Assembly: GCF_905163445.1 (NCBI RefSeq)
Contig: NC_053187.1
Span: 1,612,001-1,676,000, forward strand
Reading direction: 5' to 3'
From: Pararge aegeria
Lineage: Eukaryota > Arthropoda > Insecta > Lepidoptera > Nymphalidae
DNA: 64,000 bases
Shown: piece by piece, positions 11,030 to 22,080 of the stretch
How positions within the stretch are numbered: the first letter of the stretch is position 1
Layout: each line of letters opens with the position of its first letter
The notes under the pieces: generated by a model
Databases searched by the model: none
The model's input: the letters and a program-made list of their open reading frames with translations, nothing else
What the model was told of the DNA's origin: nothing
Made by a program: the position numbers and the translations under genes

Positions 11030-11105
11030 ATCTCTTCGTGATCAAATCAGGAATAGGAGGAGATCGGTAGAAAAACTAGAGTTACCAATATAGAGGTGGA
11101 CACCG
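11030..11105 (+). mobile_element. RTE-like LINE scrap
   Basis: CTCTTCGTGATCAAATCAGG translates as a piece of the SLRDQIRN segment seen at 37,225. Very short. Confidence 0.35.
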
Positions 11106-11347
11106 ATGATGATGAAGTTTTGATTGTTTTGACTTGAGATTGGGACAAACAGCGATGTCGAAACGCGAAGAAAGTAAGGAAATAGTAGAAGGCTGTTGCA
11201 AAAGAAACCTGAACAGAACACCATAATGTATACCAAATAATATTTGAACAACTGCATTATTATGAGACAGCATAATATGTAACGACTAAAGAATACGTAA
11301 CCCTTCTAGCATGAATGGGTCTAATAGGCCCAATATAAAATTATATA

Positions 11348-11711
11348 TGTCGCAGCCGGAAATGAGTACAGACACTAAAATGAAACGCAAACGCGCCAAC
11401 TAGCGGCTAGCACGCATCAACAGTTTTGGCGCGCTTCGACAGAGTCGTGACGGGGTCTACTAACTAGATTGGGATTATTGATTAGTTGGGACTCAAGGCA
11501 GAAAGACGTCGTCACGGAACTGTCCTACGTTTCTCTTAGTGGTTATTATTTTAAAAGTTTGCTATTACGATATTAGTTAAATTCAGTGTAAGAAGTTAAA
11601 TTCAGTGTTCGAACAAAGCGAGTCAAATTTAAAGGTGTTCTTATTGCACGATACCTGAAAATTGCCCACACGATGTCGGACGGATCAAGTTAAAATCCGC
11701 CCGATCCTACA
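11348..11711 (+). repeat. 5' LTR of Gypsy element 1
   Basis: Starts TGTCGCAGCC and ends GATCCTACA, giving TG...CA ends. Preceded by TATA. Length 364 bp, equal to the 3' LTR. Confidence 0.9.
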
Positions 11712-11985
11712 TCAGAAGTGGTATCGCATCGTGCAAATGAGAATCACACCGAAAACAGTGAAACTCAATGGTAGCTCTGTAGTCTGCTATAAGTGCGGAA
11801 CCCAGGGCCACATCGCCAGCCGCTGCACAGCCAGCGGACCCAGTGTCCGAACCCCGGTGGAGAAACGTGTTGACATTTGCGAGGTCAAGTCCCCATCCGG
11901 AGTGCTAAATCACTTTGGTGAGTGTTTTAAATTTGACTTTGACTCAGGAGCTGAGTGCTCATTAGTGACAGACTGTTGGGTGTAA
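11712..11985 (+). pseudogene. Gag zinc knuckle and protease remnant
   Basis: A CCHC zinc knuckle (CYKCGTQGHIASRC) is encoded at 11,785-11,826. About 110 nt later comes FDSGAECSLV, a retropepsin-like active-site motif (D-S-G instead of D-T/S-G with normal flanks). The frame stops at 11,985. Most of Gag (matrix/capsid) is missing, because the zinc knuckle lies only about 75 nt from the LTR. Confidence 0.75.
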
Positions 11986-12253
11986 ATTAAGAGGCAAACG
12001 AATTAATAATTTGATTTCATTAGTTGGTATTGGAAATAAAAATGTACACAGTACTTTGCAAATATTAAGTCAGGTAGAAATTAATAACTTCGCGACTGAA
12101 ATTTTATGTCACGTCTTGCCACATGCTAATTTACGTAGTTACATTATGATTGGCCGTGAAATCTAAAAAATGGGTTATGCGTTAGCGTGACTGCAACGAA
12201 ACTTACTTTGGCGAGAGAAAAATGTAAACGCGTGTAACGCAACGGATGTTTGT

Positions 12254-12960
12254 GTGCCTTACAATAATTTTGACCGTTTTGACACTGATGTTTTAACCGA
12301 CAGGCTAAGCAAGCTGGTGAATATTTTAGAACTATATTCCGAATATTTCATTAACGGTTTTCCAACTACCCGCGTGAATACTGGAGAGTTAGCGATTAGG
12401 CTGATAGACCCCAGTCGAACAGTACAGAGACGACCTTACAGGTTATCTCCGGATGAACGTCAAATTATGCGGGGTAAATGAATGATTGCAAGCCAAAATA
12501 ATTCAGCCTAGTGATTCGCCTTTTGCTAGCCCTGCCCTTTTAGTGAAAAAGTCTAACGGGTCTGACCGGATGTGTATAGACTACAGGGAGTTGAAAAAGA
12601 ACACAGTACCAGATCGTTATCTACTCCCATTGATTTCGGATTAGATTTTAAGGCTACACGGTGCCAATTTCTTTACAAAACTAGATTGCGTAAGTGGTTT
12701 CCATTTAATTCCTGTTCAGGCTGAATCAATTGAACGCACCACCTTCATCACTCCTGACGGACAGTATGAGTTTGACAATGCCCTTTGGTCTCTGTAACGC
12801 AATCTCTGTTTTCCAGCGCGCAACCATTAATGCTCACGGTGACATCGCTAATCAATACGTGGTAGTATACGTCGATGATAATTTTACTTGTATCAGACTC
12901 AATTTCCCAAGGGATAGAGAGGCTGCATGTTGTGCTCGATAAGCTCTCAAAAGCTGGGTT
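12254..12960 (+). pseudogene. reverse transcriptase remnant
   Basis: Two open pieces in different frames (12,254-12,481 and 12,730-12,942) with RT-like text between them. The second piece carries the YVDD catalytic motif (QYVVVYVDDN, near 12,860-12,885). Premature stops interrupt both. Confidence 0.75.
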
Positions 12961-13106
12961 CTCGCTGAACCTTAAAAAAATGTTCTTTCCTCAAGACGCG
13001 AGTAGAATTCTTAGGGTATAAGGTGTAGAAGCAGGTGAGGTTAAGCCTAATAAGCGTAAAATAGAAGCTCTGTCGTCATTACCTTCGCCCCCAAACTATT
13101 ACGCAG

Positions 13107-13691
13107 GTGAGACAATTTGTAGGTTTGGCTTCTTACTTTCGCCAGTTCGTGCCAAACTTTTCGCGCCTCTTGGGTCCGATCTATAAGCTCACTTCAGGTA
13201 AGTGTCTATTCGAATGGACACTCAAATGCGAGGAAGTACGACAAAAGGTAATTGAAATATTGACTAACGAACCAGTGCTTATGATTTTTGACCCAAAGCA
13301 CCCGACTGAACTTTATACCGACGCCAGTGCAGAAGGATACGGAGTAATATTATTTCAAATTGTAGCAGGCAAGCGTCGGCCAGTGGCTTATTTTAGCAAA
13401 CTAATGACGCCAGCTGAGTCGGGATACCACTCATATGAATTAGAAGCGCTCGCTGTCGTCAATTCGGTAAGACATTTTAGGCAATACCTACAGGGTAGGA
13501 AGTTTACAGTTCTAACAGACTGTAACTCGCTAAAGTTATCACGCAATAAAATGGACTTGACGCCGCGAGTTCATTGGTGGTGGACCTATTTACAGTCGTT
13601 CGATTTTGACGTTAAATACAGAATCGGTAAGCAAATGGCGCATGCTGATTTCTTTTCACGGAACTTGCTACCATTAGCTCCTAGAAATTAA
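13107..13691 (+). pseudogene. RNase H domain, longest open piece (194 aa)
   Basis: Begins with the RT thumb text MRQFVGLASYFRQFVPNFSR and continues into an RNase H-like domain with the acidic residues of TELYTDASAEGYG, SYELEALAVV and FTVLTDCNSLK (D, E, D). In life it would degrade the RNA strand of the cDNA hybrid. It is the best preserved part of element 1 but is cut off from RT by frameshifts. Confidence 0.8.
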
Positions 13692-13799
13692 AAATTGACA
13701 AGGTGGAACAAAAGCTGGTGAATGTAGCTGATTTATCCAGTAATTGGATTCTCGCAGAGCAGCAGCGAGATGAGTAAATTTAAAAAATAATTTCCGATC

Positions 13800-14290
13800 T
13801 CTACCAAGTTCGAGAGCATGAGCCGGTATGTACGTAAGTTCGTGGATAGCTGCGTGACCTGTAAAATAACTAAGCCTCATTCAGGTAAGGTACAGGCCGA
13901 ACTTTACCCCATTCCTAAAATTGCTATCCCATAGCATTACTGTGCATATTGATGCTACCGGTAAGCTGAGATTCGTGATGATCGACGCGTTTACCAAGTA
14001 CGTATTACTCTTTCACACTAAAAATATAGACACCAGGAGCAGTGGAGGATAGTGTGGCATTATTCGGTGCTAAAGTACTCACGGACCAAGGTCGTTGTTT
14101 TGCCAGCAAAGAGTTCCGTGACTTTTGTGACAGTAAGAACATCCATCTTCATCTTATTGCTACGGGGTCATGTCGTGCAAATGGGCAAGTAGAGAGGATC
14201 ATGAGTGTACTTATATCCATGTTAACAGTTGAATCTGACAAGGATAGGTCATGGCAAGATTCTTTAGGGGACTTGCAGCTCGTTTAAACT
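13800..14290 (+). pseudogene. integrase remnant
   Basis: A zinc-binding HHCC end (CVTCKITKPHSGK, about 13,850) and later LTDQGRCFASKEFRDFC...NGQVERI (14,070-14,200), which contain D and E residues of the DDE core. The segments are in different frames, with material deleted between and after them. Confidence 0.75.
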
Positions 14291-15220
14291 GTACCGTCAA
14301 GCAGTGAGAGTCAAGAGTCAGCGTGAGTACATTTTCAGTCGGTGAATTCGTTTTGATTGAAAATGAAGAACGCAATCAAACAAAACTAGATGCTAAATTT
14401 AGAGGTCTGTTTCAAATCTTAGAAGTTCTTAATCTTAGATGGAGACCGATATGTTCTGAAGTCATTGATTAATAAGCGTATTTACAAGTATGCGCATGAT
14501 CGTATTAGGAAGATGCCTGAGGGCCAAGTACCATTGAGATTGTAGATAAAGACGAGATAGATGATTATGAAGAATCTAGTTAATTAAATGCACAGGTTCG
14601 CGATTCGTTGGGTCAGACACTGTACCAGAATGCTGTAGCCGTAGCCTAGTAGAAATCGGTGTCTGCTCTTTGAGTAGTCCGTGGGTAAGCGGTAGGCAGT
14701 AGTTCTGGGTAGTACAGTCGGATCTTGCCTTGTAGCAAAGATCATAGAGTCGAGGGTAGACTCTGGCTTCCCGTGGGGAAGGGCTTAGCAAATGTGGTTG
14801 CTAGAGCTATGATTGGACCGCGAATGTGTAACCTGGTGCTTGATCAAATTATTTTGATTGGTTTTAAGAGGATTTGTGTTCTTTTTGATTAACAATGCTC
14901 TATGGTACATGGACTCAGTAATCTTTGGAGTTTTTGTAATAATTTTGTCTAACTAGTGGGGAAAGAAACATTGTTAAGCTTTGGTTTATATTTGAGGGTT
15001 AGTTTAGAGGGTAAGCTTTAAAGGTTTTGTTTGGGATGATGGTTAAATTTGTCAACAAATTGTTGTTAGTAAAAATAAGCAAACTAAAGACCATAGTTTT
15101 ATTTTCTGAAGCGAGGTTGTTAGAAATAGGATGAGCCGAACGATAACAGTGCTGGTGTGTTTTGTTATCACATTATATTTCAGATTAACACACGAGGGCG
15201 TGTGTCATGCAGGATGGCAG

Positions 15221-15584
15221 TGTCGCAGCCGGAAATGAGTACAGACACTAAAATGAAACGCAAACGCGCCAACTAGCGGCTAGCACGCATCAACAGTTTT
15301 GGCGCGCTTCGACAGAGTCGTGACGGGGTCTACTAACTAGATTGGGATTATTGATTAGTTGGGACTCAAGGCAGAAAGACGTCGTCACGGAACTGTCCTA
15401 CGTTTCTCTTAGTGGTTATTATTTTAAAAGTTTGCTATTACGATATTAGTTAAATTCAGTGTAAGAAGTTAAATTCAGTGTTCGAACAAAGCGAGTCAAA
15501 TTTAAAGGTGTTCTTATTGCACGATACCTGAAAATTGCCCACACGATGTCGGACGGATCAAGTTAAAATCCGCCCGATCCTACA
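15221..15584 (+). repeat. 3' LTR of Gypsy element 1
   Basis: 364 bp, TGTCGCAGCC...GATCCTACA, followed by TATA. No difference from the 5' LTR was found by eye. Confidence 0.9.
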
Positions 15585-16084
15585 TATATATATTTAACGA
15601 AAATTAGTTTTTCTGTTGGCAGTCTAATGAGAATTGTTTCGAATTTAAGGCGGCCTTGCGACAGCCATATGCTGTGTCTACGTATTAAAACTATAAATGG
15701 ACTACAAATATGAATCTTAATGTAGCAGATTGTAAACAATTTTAGTAACGTCCTGCTTCTCTAGTCGAATGCAAACTTTTCTCTCATAAGTTCAACGTTG
15801 TTATTATCATCTTAGAAAGTAAAGAACACCATAACCGACGAAATAATTAAGACCTTGGTACCTAATAGGAACTAGCGGTCCTAGCAACATGAGAATTATG
15901 GTCTGAAGGTACTGGGAACGTACTTATAAGCGTTGAGAAATCTTATTAAATGGTTTCATAACAAACAACAACTAACAATAAACAGGCGGATAAAGCAGAT
16001 TCTTGCCGAGTGTTCTAAGTGCTCAGTTTTTATGCACTTTCCACTAGGGGATTAAAGACAGCAAGTTGGACCAGTTTGTCTTTG
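15585..16084. other. intergenic, nothing recognised
   Basis: No exon or repeat family could be assigned. Confidence 0.4.
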
Positions 16085-17360
16085 ACATTCGCTCAAATTT
16101 TTAACGGCTCCATTTTAGTTGAAGATGTGTTTGCTTGTTCTGTTTGCGGAATCCATAATAATAAATAATGCAAAAAATTAATTTATTATTATTAAATTAT
16201 TTATTGCAAATTTATTTATAACAACAAAATAATAAATTTCTACTTTTATACAAGAAAAAGCATTTTTACAATAGAAATACGTAATGTGTAAATAATGTAC
16301 AAGATTAATGAAAATGAGACGCGGTGGCGGCAGAACAAGATGCGCACAAATAAGATCGAGAGAGGAGTCGTCGTCGTCGTCGTTGAACGAATTAAAACCC
16401 CACCGACATCTGCAGGGGATGTGACGCCTCCTCCAGTTCGGAGAACACGCAAGGGCGTCACCACGCGGCGACATCAACATCAAAAAGACGACGACCAGCC
16501 ACCATCGGCCAGCTTGGGGCAACGGGAGCGACGGGCTCCCGCGAGTGCTCCCGTTGCCGGTGGTGTAGTGCGTCGCATGAGATGATCTCAATCCATCAAT
16601 GAGAGCGTCATGCGTGCGTACTATAGGGGGGCGACAGAGTGGGGAACTAACCTCACTTCGTACCGATGCTGTCTATGTTTCAGGCGCTTCAACCAACAAT
16701 GACTGTGACTGCCCAACGATTGTCGGGTCAAGTGCGGGCTATCCAGTGACGTCACCTGCTGGATGACATAACTACTCCACATGACGATAATCTGGTGAGA
16801 GCTGAAAAGGAAAAAGTATCTAAATACTTGGACCTTGCTCACGAGATTACCGCCATGTGGAATGTTGAGTCGACCGTTTTTGTTCCGATCGTCGTTTCAG
16901 TCAATGGTCTTCTCGCGAAAAGCTTCGACCAACATCTCAAGAACCTTTCGCTTGGTTGTTGGATCAAGGGTCGGATACAGAAGGCAGTAGTCCTTGAAAC
17001 GGCTTATTGTGAGGAGGTTCCTCACTCTGGAGCCCTGACTACCGGTTGCTTGGGTATTCAAAAGCCCCGCAAGCGGAGGGTGGAAGTTTTTTTTTATAAA
17101 TTTTTAATAGTGTTTTTTAATTTATTTTAAGCATTGTTAATAATTTAAGAAAAAAAAAAGAAAAATAATAAATGATAGAAATAATAATAAAGCAAAACAC
17201 ATTATTTTGATAAATTGCATGATTTGAAAATATCAAGTCCCTCCCACCAAAAACTTGGAACTGTATGTGTTGTGCATTATTTATTATTATGAATTCCGCA
17301 AACAGAACAAGCACACACATCTTCAACCAAAATGGAGCCGTTGAAAATTTGTGCGAATGT
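16085..17360. mobile_element. 1.28-kb element with 88-bp terminal inverted repeats
   Basis: The arms 16,085-16,172 and 17,273-17,360 are inverted copies with about 5 mismatches in 88 (start ACATTCGC, inner end ATAAATAATGCA). The interior holds a (GTC)n run at about 16,366-16,384 and a LINE C-terminal remnant at 16,621-17,060. No transposase is visible and no clear target duplication was found. It may be a foldback-type or TIR element that captured a LINE end, or an inverted duplication around it. Confidence 0.65.
16621..17070 (+). pseudogene. LINE polyprotein C-terminal remnant
   Basis: The frame from 16,795 encodes KYLDLAHEITAMWNVEST, then VPIVVSVNGLLAKSF and LSLGCWIKGRIQKAVVL, the C-terminal segment typical of insect LINE polyproteins (the part after RT). 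Upstream text in the same sense is interrupted by stops. It sits wholly inside the inverted-repeat element. Confidence 0.6.
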
Positions 17361-17572
17361 ATATGCAGGCCCTAAATAATAATTATTATTTAAGGGTATG
17401 GCAAGAATTTATTTATGAAAACAAGCTCTATCTATTGAAAAGATTACCGGTTCTCTAATCGTGCGAATAATTTATGCATTTTAGGCTACCAGGACAACGA
17501 AATTTTTTTTCGGAAAATTTAGCTTATAATAATAATGGTCAACCTACAAAAGTTCAAAAATTTAACTTATAG
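17361..17572. other. spacer, nothing recognised
   Basis: AT-rich; no feature assignable. Confidence 0.4.
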
Positions 17573-17775
17573 CTATTGCTCGCGGCTTCGTTCACGCTTT
17601 TTGGTTTCTTATAAATCCCGCGGGAACTGTTAATTGTTCCGGGATAAAATAAGACATTGTGTTAATCTAATTCATTTCAAATTTGAGTCAATTTGGTTCA
17701 GTTTTTGGGTGAAAGAGCATCAACCATTTATAAATACCATCGTTACAAAATTTCACATTTACAATATAAGTAGGA
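17573..17775 (-). mobile_element. Helitron-like fragment upstream of esterase copy 1
   Basis: On the - strand the 5' end reads A|TCCTACTTATATTGTAAATG at 17,775 (next + base is T). The other end has GCTATTGCTCGCGGCTTCGT, an eroded form of the CTAG...CGCGG end. It ends 94 nt before the TATA element of copy 1. Confidence 0.55.
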
Positions 17776-17807
17776 TTAGTAGGATAGGATAGTATACATT
17801 AAGGGTC

Positions 17808-17876
17808 ATTAAGACCTTGAACGACTTTGAAAGTGTTTAATTACCCGGCAAATAAATTCATTGCAGAGTATAAAAA
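17808..17876 (+). promoter_or_regulatory. core promoter of esterase copy 1
   Basis: TATAAAAA at 17,869-17,876 lies 57 nt before the ATG, the same spacing as in the other three copies. An upstream block (GAC...TTTGAAAGTGTTTA, about 17,813-17,840) aligns with the GACCCTATATAGTTTTGAAG block of copy 2, but is more diverged than in the others. Confidence 0.6.
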
Positions 17877-17925
17877 TATTTCTAGGTGAAAAATATTTCC
17901 ATAGTATTTCACATTTTTGAAGAAA

Positions 17926-20537
17926 ATGTTTTTTTACGGAGTCCTCAATTTATTAATATTGGTATTTGATTCAATTTTATTTTTCACTATGGTTGAAGTA
18001 CTTAGTCGTAACTATTAAAACTGCGGCTACAACTAAAACTTGTTTAATAATTTTCCCCACAGTTAGAGCAGTCTAGTTGTAGTTTAGTTTCAAGTCAATT
18101 GATTCCTTTGATCTCACATCAGTCTCTAAAGCAGAATATTGATTGACCTTTTATGATAATATAAGAGCCAATAGAAGAAAATAGGGTTCCAGATATTCTT
18201 TTCTGTTTCTCATGTGCCAGTCATATATATTTACGATAGTTATAAACAATGGATTCTTTATGTCAAACTTCAGCACAACGTAGCGGCTATAATTGTACCG
18301 GTAGAGCAAGGACTATTAGAAGGAGAACAAAAATGGACAGTAACTGGAAACACGTTATACAACAGTTTTAAAGGTATCCCATATGCCGCTCCTCCGACTG
18401 GTGAATTGAGATTTAAGGTAAGCGATATTTAGTAAAATTAAATATATCCTAAAGCTGGATCATTATCATTAACTAGTAAATATATTTTAGGCTCCTCAAC
18501 CTGCGCTTTATTGGGAAGGAATCCGAAATGCTACGGAACATGGAAATGTCTGTCCTCAAGTGGATCAATTAACTAATCAGTTTATACCTGGAAGCGAAGA
18601 CTGCCTTTTTTTAAATGTCTATACTCCCAATTTAAAAAGAGACAACTCTCTTTTACCAGTCATTGTTTTTATTCACGGTGGTAGCTATGTATTTGGTTCG
18701 GGGAATGACGATAATTATAAGTGTGATTATCTTGTGGACCAAAATGTAGTTGCAGTGACAATAAATTATAGACTTGACGCTCCTGGATTCTTATGCTTGG
18801 ATACTAAAGAAGTACCAGGAAATGCAGGTATGAAAGATCAAGTAGCTGCATTAAAATGGGTCCAGAGAAATATAGAAAACTTCGGTGGAGATCCACACCA
18901 AGTAACAATCATGGGACAGAGTGCGGGATCTGCGTCTTGTACTTTACACGCATTGTCACCAATGTCAAAAGGGCTATTTAAAAGAGTTATAGCTATGAGT
19001 GGAGTACCATTAAGTGAGTTCACCGTTGAATTTGAATCAAAACGTAGAGCATTGATACTTGGTAAAATTCTAGGCTTCGAGACAACAAACACTTCCGCTC
19101 TCTTAGAATTTCTCCAAAATGTGCATGTAAAAAAATTAGTTGCCACTAATCCTTCCGTTATAGCAATTGAAGAATATATAAATCTCGTGATGAAATTATA
19201 CTTTGTACCTGTAGTGGAAAAAGATTTTGGCCAAGAAAGATTTTTAATAGAGCCACCTGATGTTTCACTCAAGAATGGAAGAATGCATGATGTAGATATT
19301 TTATTAGGATATGCATCCGCTGAAGGAGTGATTGGTATATTTTTGTATGAAACGCCTCCTACGATTGATAATTACGAGAGATTTAGGGAAGCTTTAGTGC
19401 CAAGGAATATTCTTTATCAAAGCACACCAAAAATTACTGTAGAATTAGGAGATTTAATTAAAGATCACTACAGTGGATCAGAACCTTTGTCTTTGAAAAC
19501 TATGCCACAGTTTGTACAATTTGTGACGGATATGTATACTTATAATATTATAAGATACGCAAGGCATCTTTCTAATTCCGTTATCAGTAACATTTATTTA
19601 TATCAATTTTCTTGTATGTCCGAACGAAATATTTTAAGCCAACAAGGTAATAAATACGGAATAGCTGGAGTTGCACACAATGATGATCTAATGTATGTGT
19701 TTAATGGAAATCGATACAATTTACCAATAACTCAAAATTCTACTTCTTATAAAATGATTCAAAATACATGCACATTACTGACCAACTTTGCCAAATATGG
19801 GTAAGTGTCTTAATTTTTTAAAATGTTGTGATGATTTCTTAGTATGTATGACTGTGCTTAATTGGAAATTAAAATATATTCATGATATTCTTAATAACTG
19901 TATGGTGGTTTGGTAAATTGGTGGCACATTGGTAGCTCATTTGTATTCTCTTTTTTTGAATTAAAAACAGATTACTGAAATGTATATATATAAAGGTCCG
20001 CTTGCACTGTATGTTTATTGGAGCAACCTCCATTCCATAAACAATTTACAATTATAAGTGAAACTAAAAGCAAATAGTATAAATATGGAATAAAAATATG
20101 AATTGTTGACAAAACAATGAAGGTACTCGTAATTTCAAAGCCGCAACGCATTTGCGGCTTTTCTGATGCTGCAGATTTCTATGGATGTGGATGATCACAT
20201 AGGTGACCAACTTGCTCGTTTTCCCACTATTTGTATATTTAAAAATAAATGGTATTTTCTAAAACATGGATAAAAGAAAACTTAAGAATATTAAGATTAA
20301 GTTTAAAAATTACACTTCAATTTTATATACACTGATTGATATACACTTAACTTTAAATATTTTTTTTATAGGAATCCAACACCTGATTCATCACTCGGTG
20401 TAAATTGGCCCCAATTCACTGCAGAATCCGAAACATACATGGATATTGGAGAAGAATTAACCATCGACACGAAACCAAGGGCTTGTATGATGGACTTTTG
20501 GAAAAGAATTTATGAACGTGCTGATCTACCTTTTTGA
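17926..20537 (+). CDS. carboxylesterase copy 1 (551 aa), intact
   Basis: Exons 17,926-17,961, 18,274-18,417, 18,491-19,800 and 20,372-20,537 join in frame with GT...AG introns (phases 0, 0, 2) to a 551-aa carboxyl/cholinesterase-family alpha/beta hydrolase, a normal length for the family. Residues 1-12 plus the start of exon 2 give a hydrophobic signal peptide, so it should enter the secretory pathway. Visible family marks: W33 and W68, SEDCLFLNVYTP, oxyanion-hole HGG at about H122, nucleophile S204 in GQSAG, E338 in SAEG and H456 in GVAHNDDL. The reaction would be hydrolysis of carboxylic esters; the substrate is unknown. The C-terminus is DLPF, with no ER-retention motif or membrane anchor. 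GQSAG instead of GESAG is common in lepidopteran alpha-esterase-like enzymes, so that clade is my best guess. Intron 1 is only 312 bp, far shorter than in copies 2-4, and an ATG at 18,214 is also in frame with exon 2. Confidence 0.9.
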
Positions 20538-20634
20538 GTTAAAAATATTAAAATAAGCGTTCAGTAATTTATATTACTATTTGTTGGATATGTTTCATTT
20601 ACCTCCGCCATCCTTTCTTAGAATTTAAAAAAAA

Positions 20635-20640
20635 AATAAA
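20635..20640 (+). terminator. poly(A) signal of copy 1
   Basis: AATAAA about 98 nt after the stop codon, in sequence shared with copy 2. Confidence 0.55.
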
Positions 20641-20674
20641 AATCTAATTAAATTTTTCGAGATATTAATATTAT

Positions 20675-20941
20675 AATAAATAAATAAATGAATATACTAC
20701 GACAATACACACATCGCCACCTAGCCCCAAAGTAAGCGTAGCTTGTGTTATGGGTACTAAAGATGACTGATGAATATTTTAATGAGTTATATATACATAA
20801 ATACTTAGAAAATACATATAAACACCCAGACACTGAAAAACACTTATGCTCATCACACAAACATTTTCCAGTTGTGGGAATCGAACCCACGGCCTTGGAC
20901 TCAGAAAGCAGGGTCGCTGCCCACTCCGCCAGTCGGCCGTC
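20675..20941 (-). mobile_element. SINE-A insertion in the 3' flank of copy 1
   Basis: A full SINE-A in reverse: TACGACAATACACACATCGC, GCCCCAAAGTAAGCGTAGCT, GTGGGAATCGAACCCACGGC, ending AGTCGGCCGTC. The homologous flank of copy 2 (near 26,845) reads straight from GATATTAAT into AAATAAAAAAATGATTTATG without it. This shows the insertion happened after these flanks were duplicated. Confidence 0.85.
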
Positions 20942-21104
20942 AAAATAAAAAAATGATTTATGCTACAAGTTATTAAAAATTAGACTTATTAAATAAATCT
21001 TAAAATAAATCCATAAAAAAGGTGTAAATTGAAAAATTATACATGTTCAAATAAGTTAAAAGATACAAGAGTCAGACTCATATTACTTGTAATAAATGTA
21101 AAGA

Positions 21105-21177
21105 AGGGTTACCCAGACCCTATATAGTTTTGAAGTGTTTAGCTTTATGTTTACATTTCATTTGGAAGGTATATAAA
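21105..21177 (+). promoter_or_regulatory. core promoter of esterase copy 2
   Basis: TATATAAA at 21,170-21,177, 57 nt before the ATG. The block ACCCAGACCCTATATAGTTT...GAAGTGTTTAGCTTTATG upstream is almost unchanged in copy 3 and recognisable in copy 4. Confidence 0.7.
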
Positions 21178-22004
21178 TTATTCCGTGCTTGAAATAGTTT
21201 TATAGTATTTCACAGTTTTACCGACAATGTATTTCTTCGTAGTGCTTGGTTTGTTCATATTAGTATGTTGGTAATTTTATATGTTATTCTTTTATTTTTA
21301 TACTATTCATGGATTCATCCAGGCCAAAATCATATTTACCTTTTTACACGATTAAGACGATCTATCAAAAATACTCCTCTTCCTAAATAAAATAGTTTTA
21401 TCAAATCATTCGAAGGTCACAAAAAGACATACACTCAATTTTGCATAGCACATAATTTAAGTGAAGATTTAAGTGCTTAAGCGAATTTCCAAAGAATCTC
21501 GGCTTTCCTTGTGTTGCCGTAGCAGAAATTTTATAAAAAGTAATAATCGCTCTTATACATTTCTTCATACAAGGTTTAACATCCAAACTTTAATTAATTT
21601 TTCTTCAAACCCTTCAACATATTAATACTCACCTTCATGAGCCTGGATCTTAAAATTCTTTTTGAAAACACGTCTATGCCTTAACTGTCAAACCCATCTT
21701 TCGATATTCATGTAATTAAACTTAATAATAGTTTAAAACCACTAAATGTTTCATCGCCCCGCCTTTAAAACCATGTAGGCATAATTTTGCAGGTATTTTA
21801 TTGCTCAAGAGTTATAACACTAAATGCCAATTTAAAAGGTTTAATAGTGACTAATCAAGTAGAAGATTATGAGTAGCATTTAAATATAATATCATGTAAT
21901 ATTATGTCTACAAAAAACATAATATTTATATATAAGCTCATTTGTCTAAGATACCAAACGTAGAAATTATCACATATATTATTATCAAAACAAAAATAAA
22001 AATT

Positions 22005-22080
22005 TCCAAATTGTACCCGCCAGGGATGGAACCCGGGGTTTCCCAATTATAAAACCCCAGTCCACCAACAGTTCAGCAAA
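22005..22080 (-). mobile_element. SINE-C head in intron 1 of copy 2
   Basis: TACCCGCCAGGGATGGAACC, CGGGGTTTCCCA and ACCCCAGTCCACCAACAG form a reverse tRNA-like head. The same fragment sits at the same place in copy 3 (27,945-28,020), so it was inserted before copies 2 and 3 separated. Confidence 0.6.

Larger units (their letters stand above)
11348..15584 (+). mobile_element. Ty3/Gypsy LTR retrotransposon, defective
   Basis: Bounded by two 364-bp LTRs (11,348-11,711 and 15,221-15,584) that look identical base for base, flanked by TATA on both sides (4-bp target duplication). The internal 3.5 kb keeps Gag zinc knuckle, protease, reverse transcriptase, RNase H and integrase remnants in that order, the Gypsy arrangement. 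The coding sequence is broken by many frameshifts, stops and deletions, so no complete Gag or Pol can be made. Identical LTRs beside a ruined interior suggest that an already defective copy was mobilised recently by proteins from another element. It lies about 2.3 kb upstream of the esterase array. Confidence 0.9.

Noticed and set aside
16178..16591. 137-codon - strand frame with a hydrophobic start and Asp run
   Set aside because: The Asp run is the translated (GTC)n microsatellite, and the frame sits inside the inverted-repeat element. No family match or splice context.
18838..19272. 144-codon open frame on the - strand opposite esterase copy 1 (with counterparts opposite copies 2, 3 and 4)
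   Set aside because: It lies wholly inside exon 3 on the opposite strand and is repeated only because the exons are homologous. No independent coding evidence.
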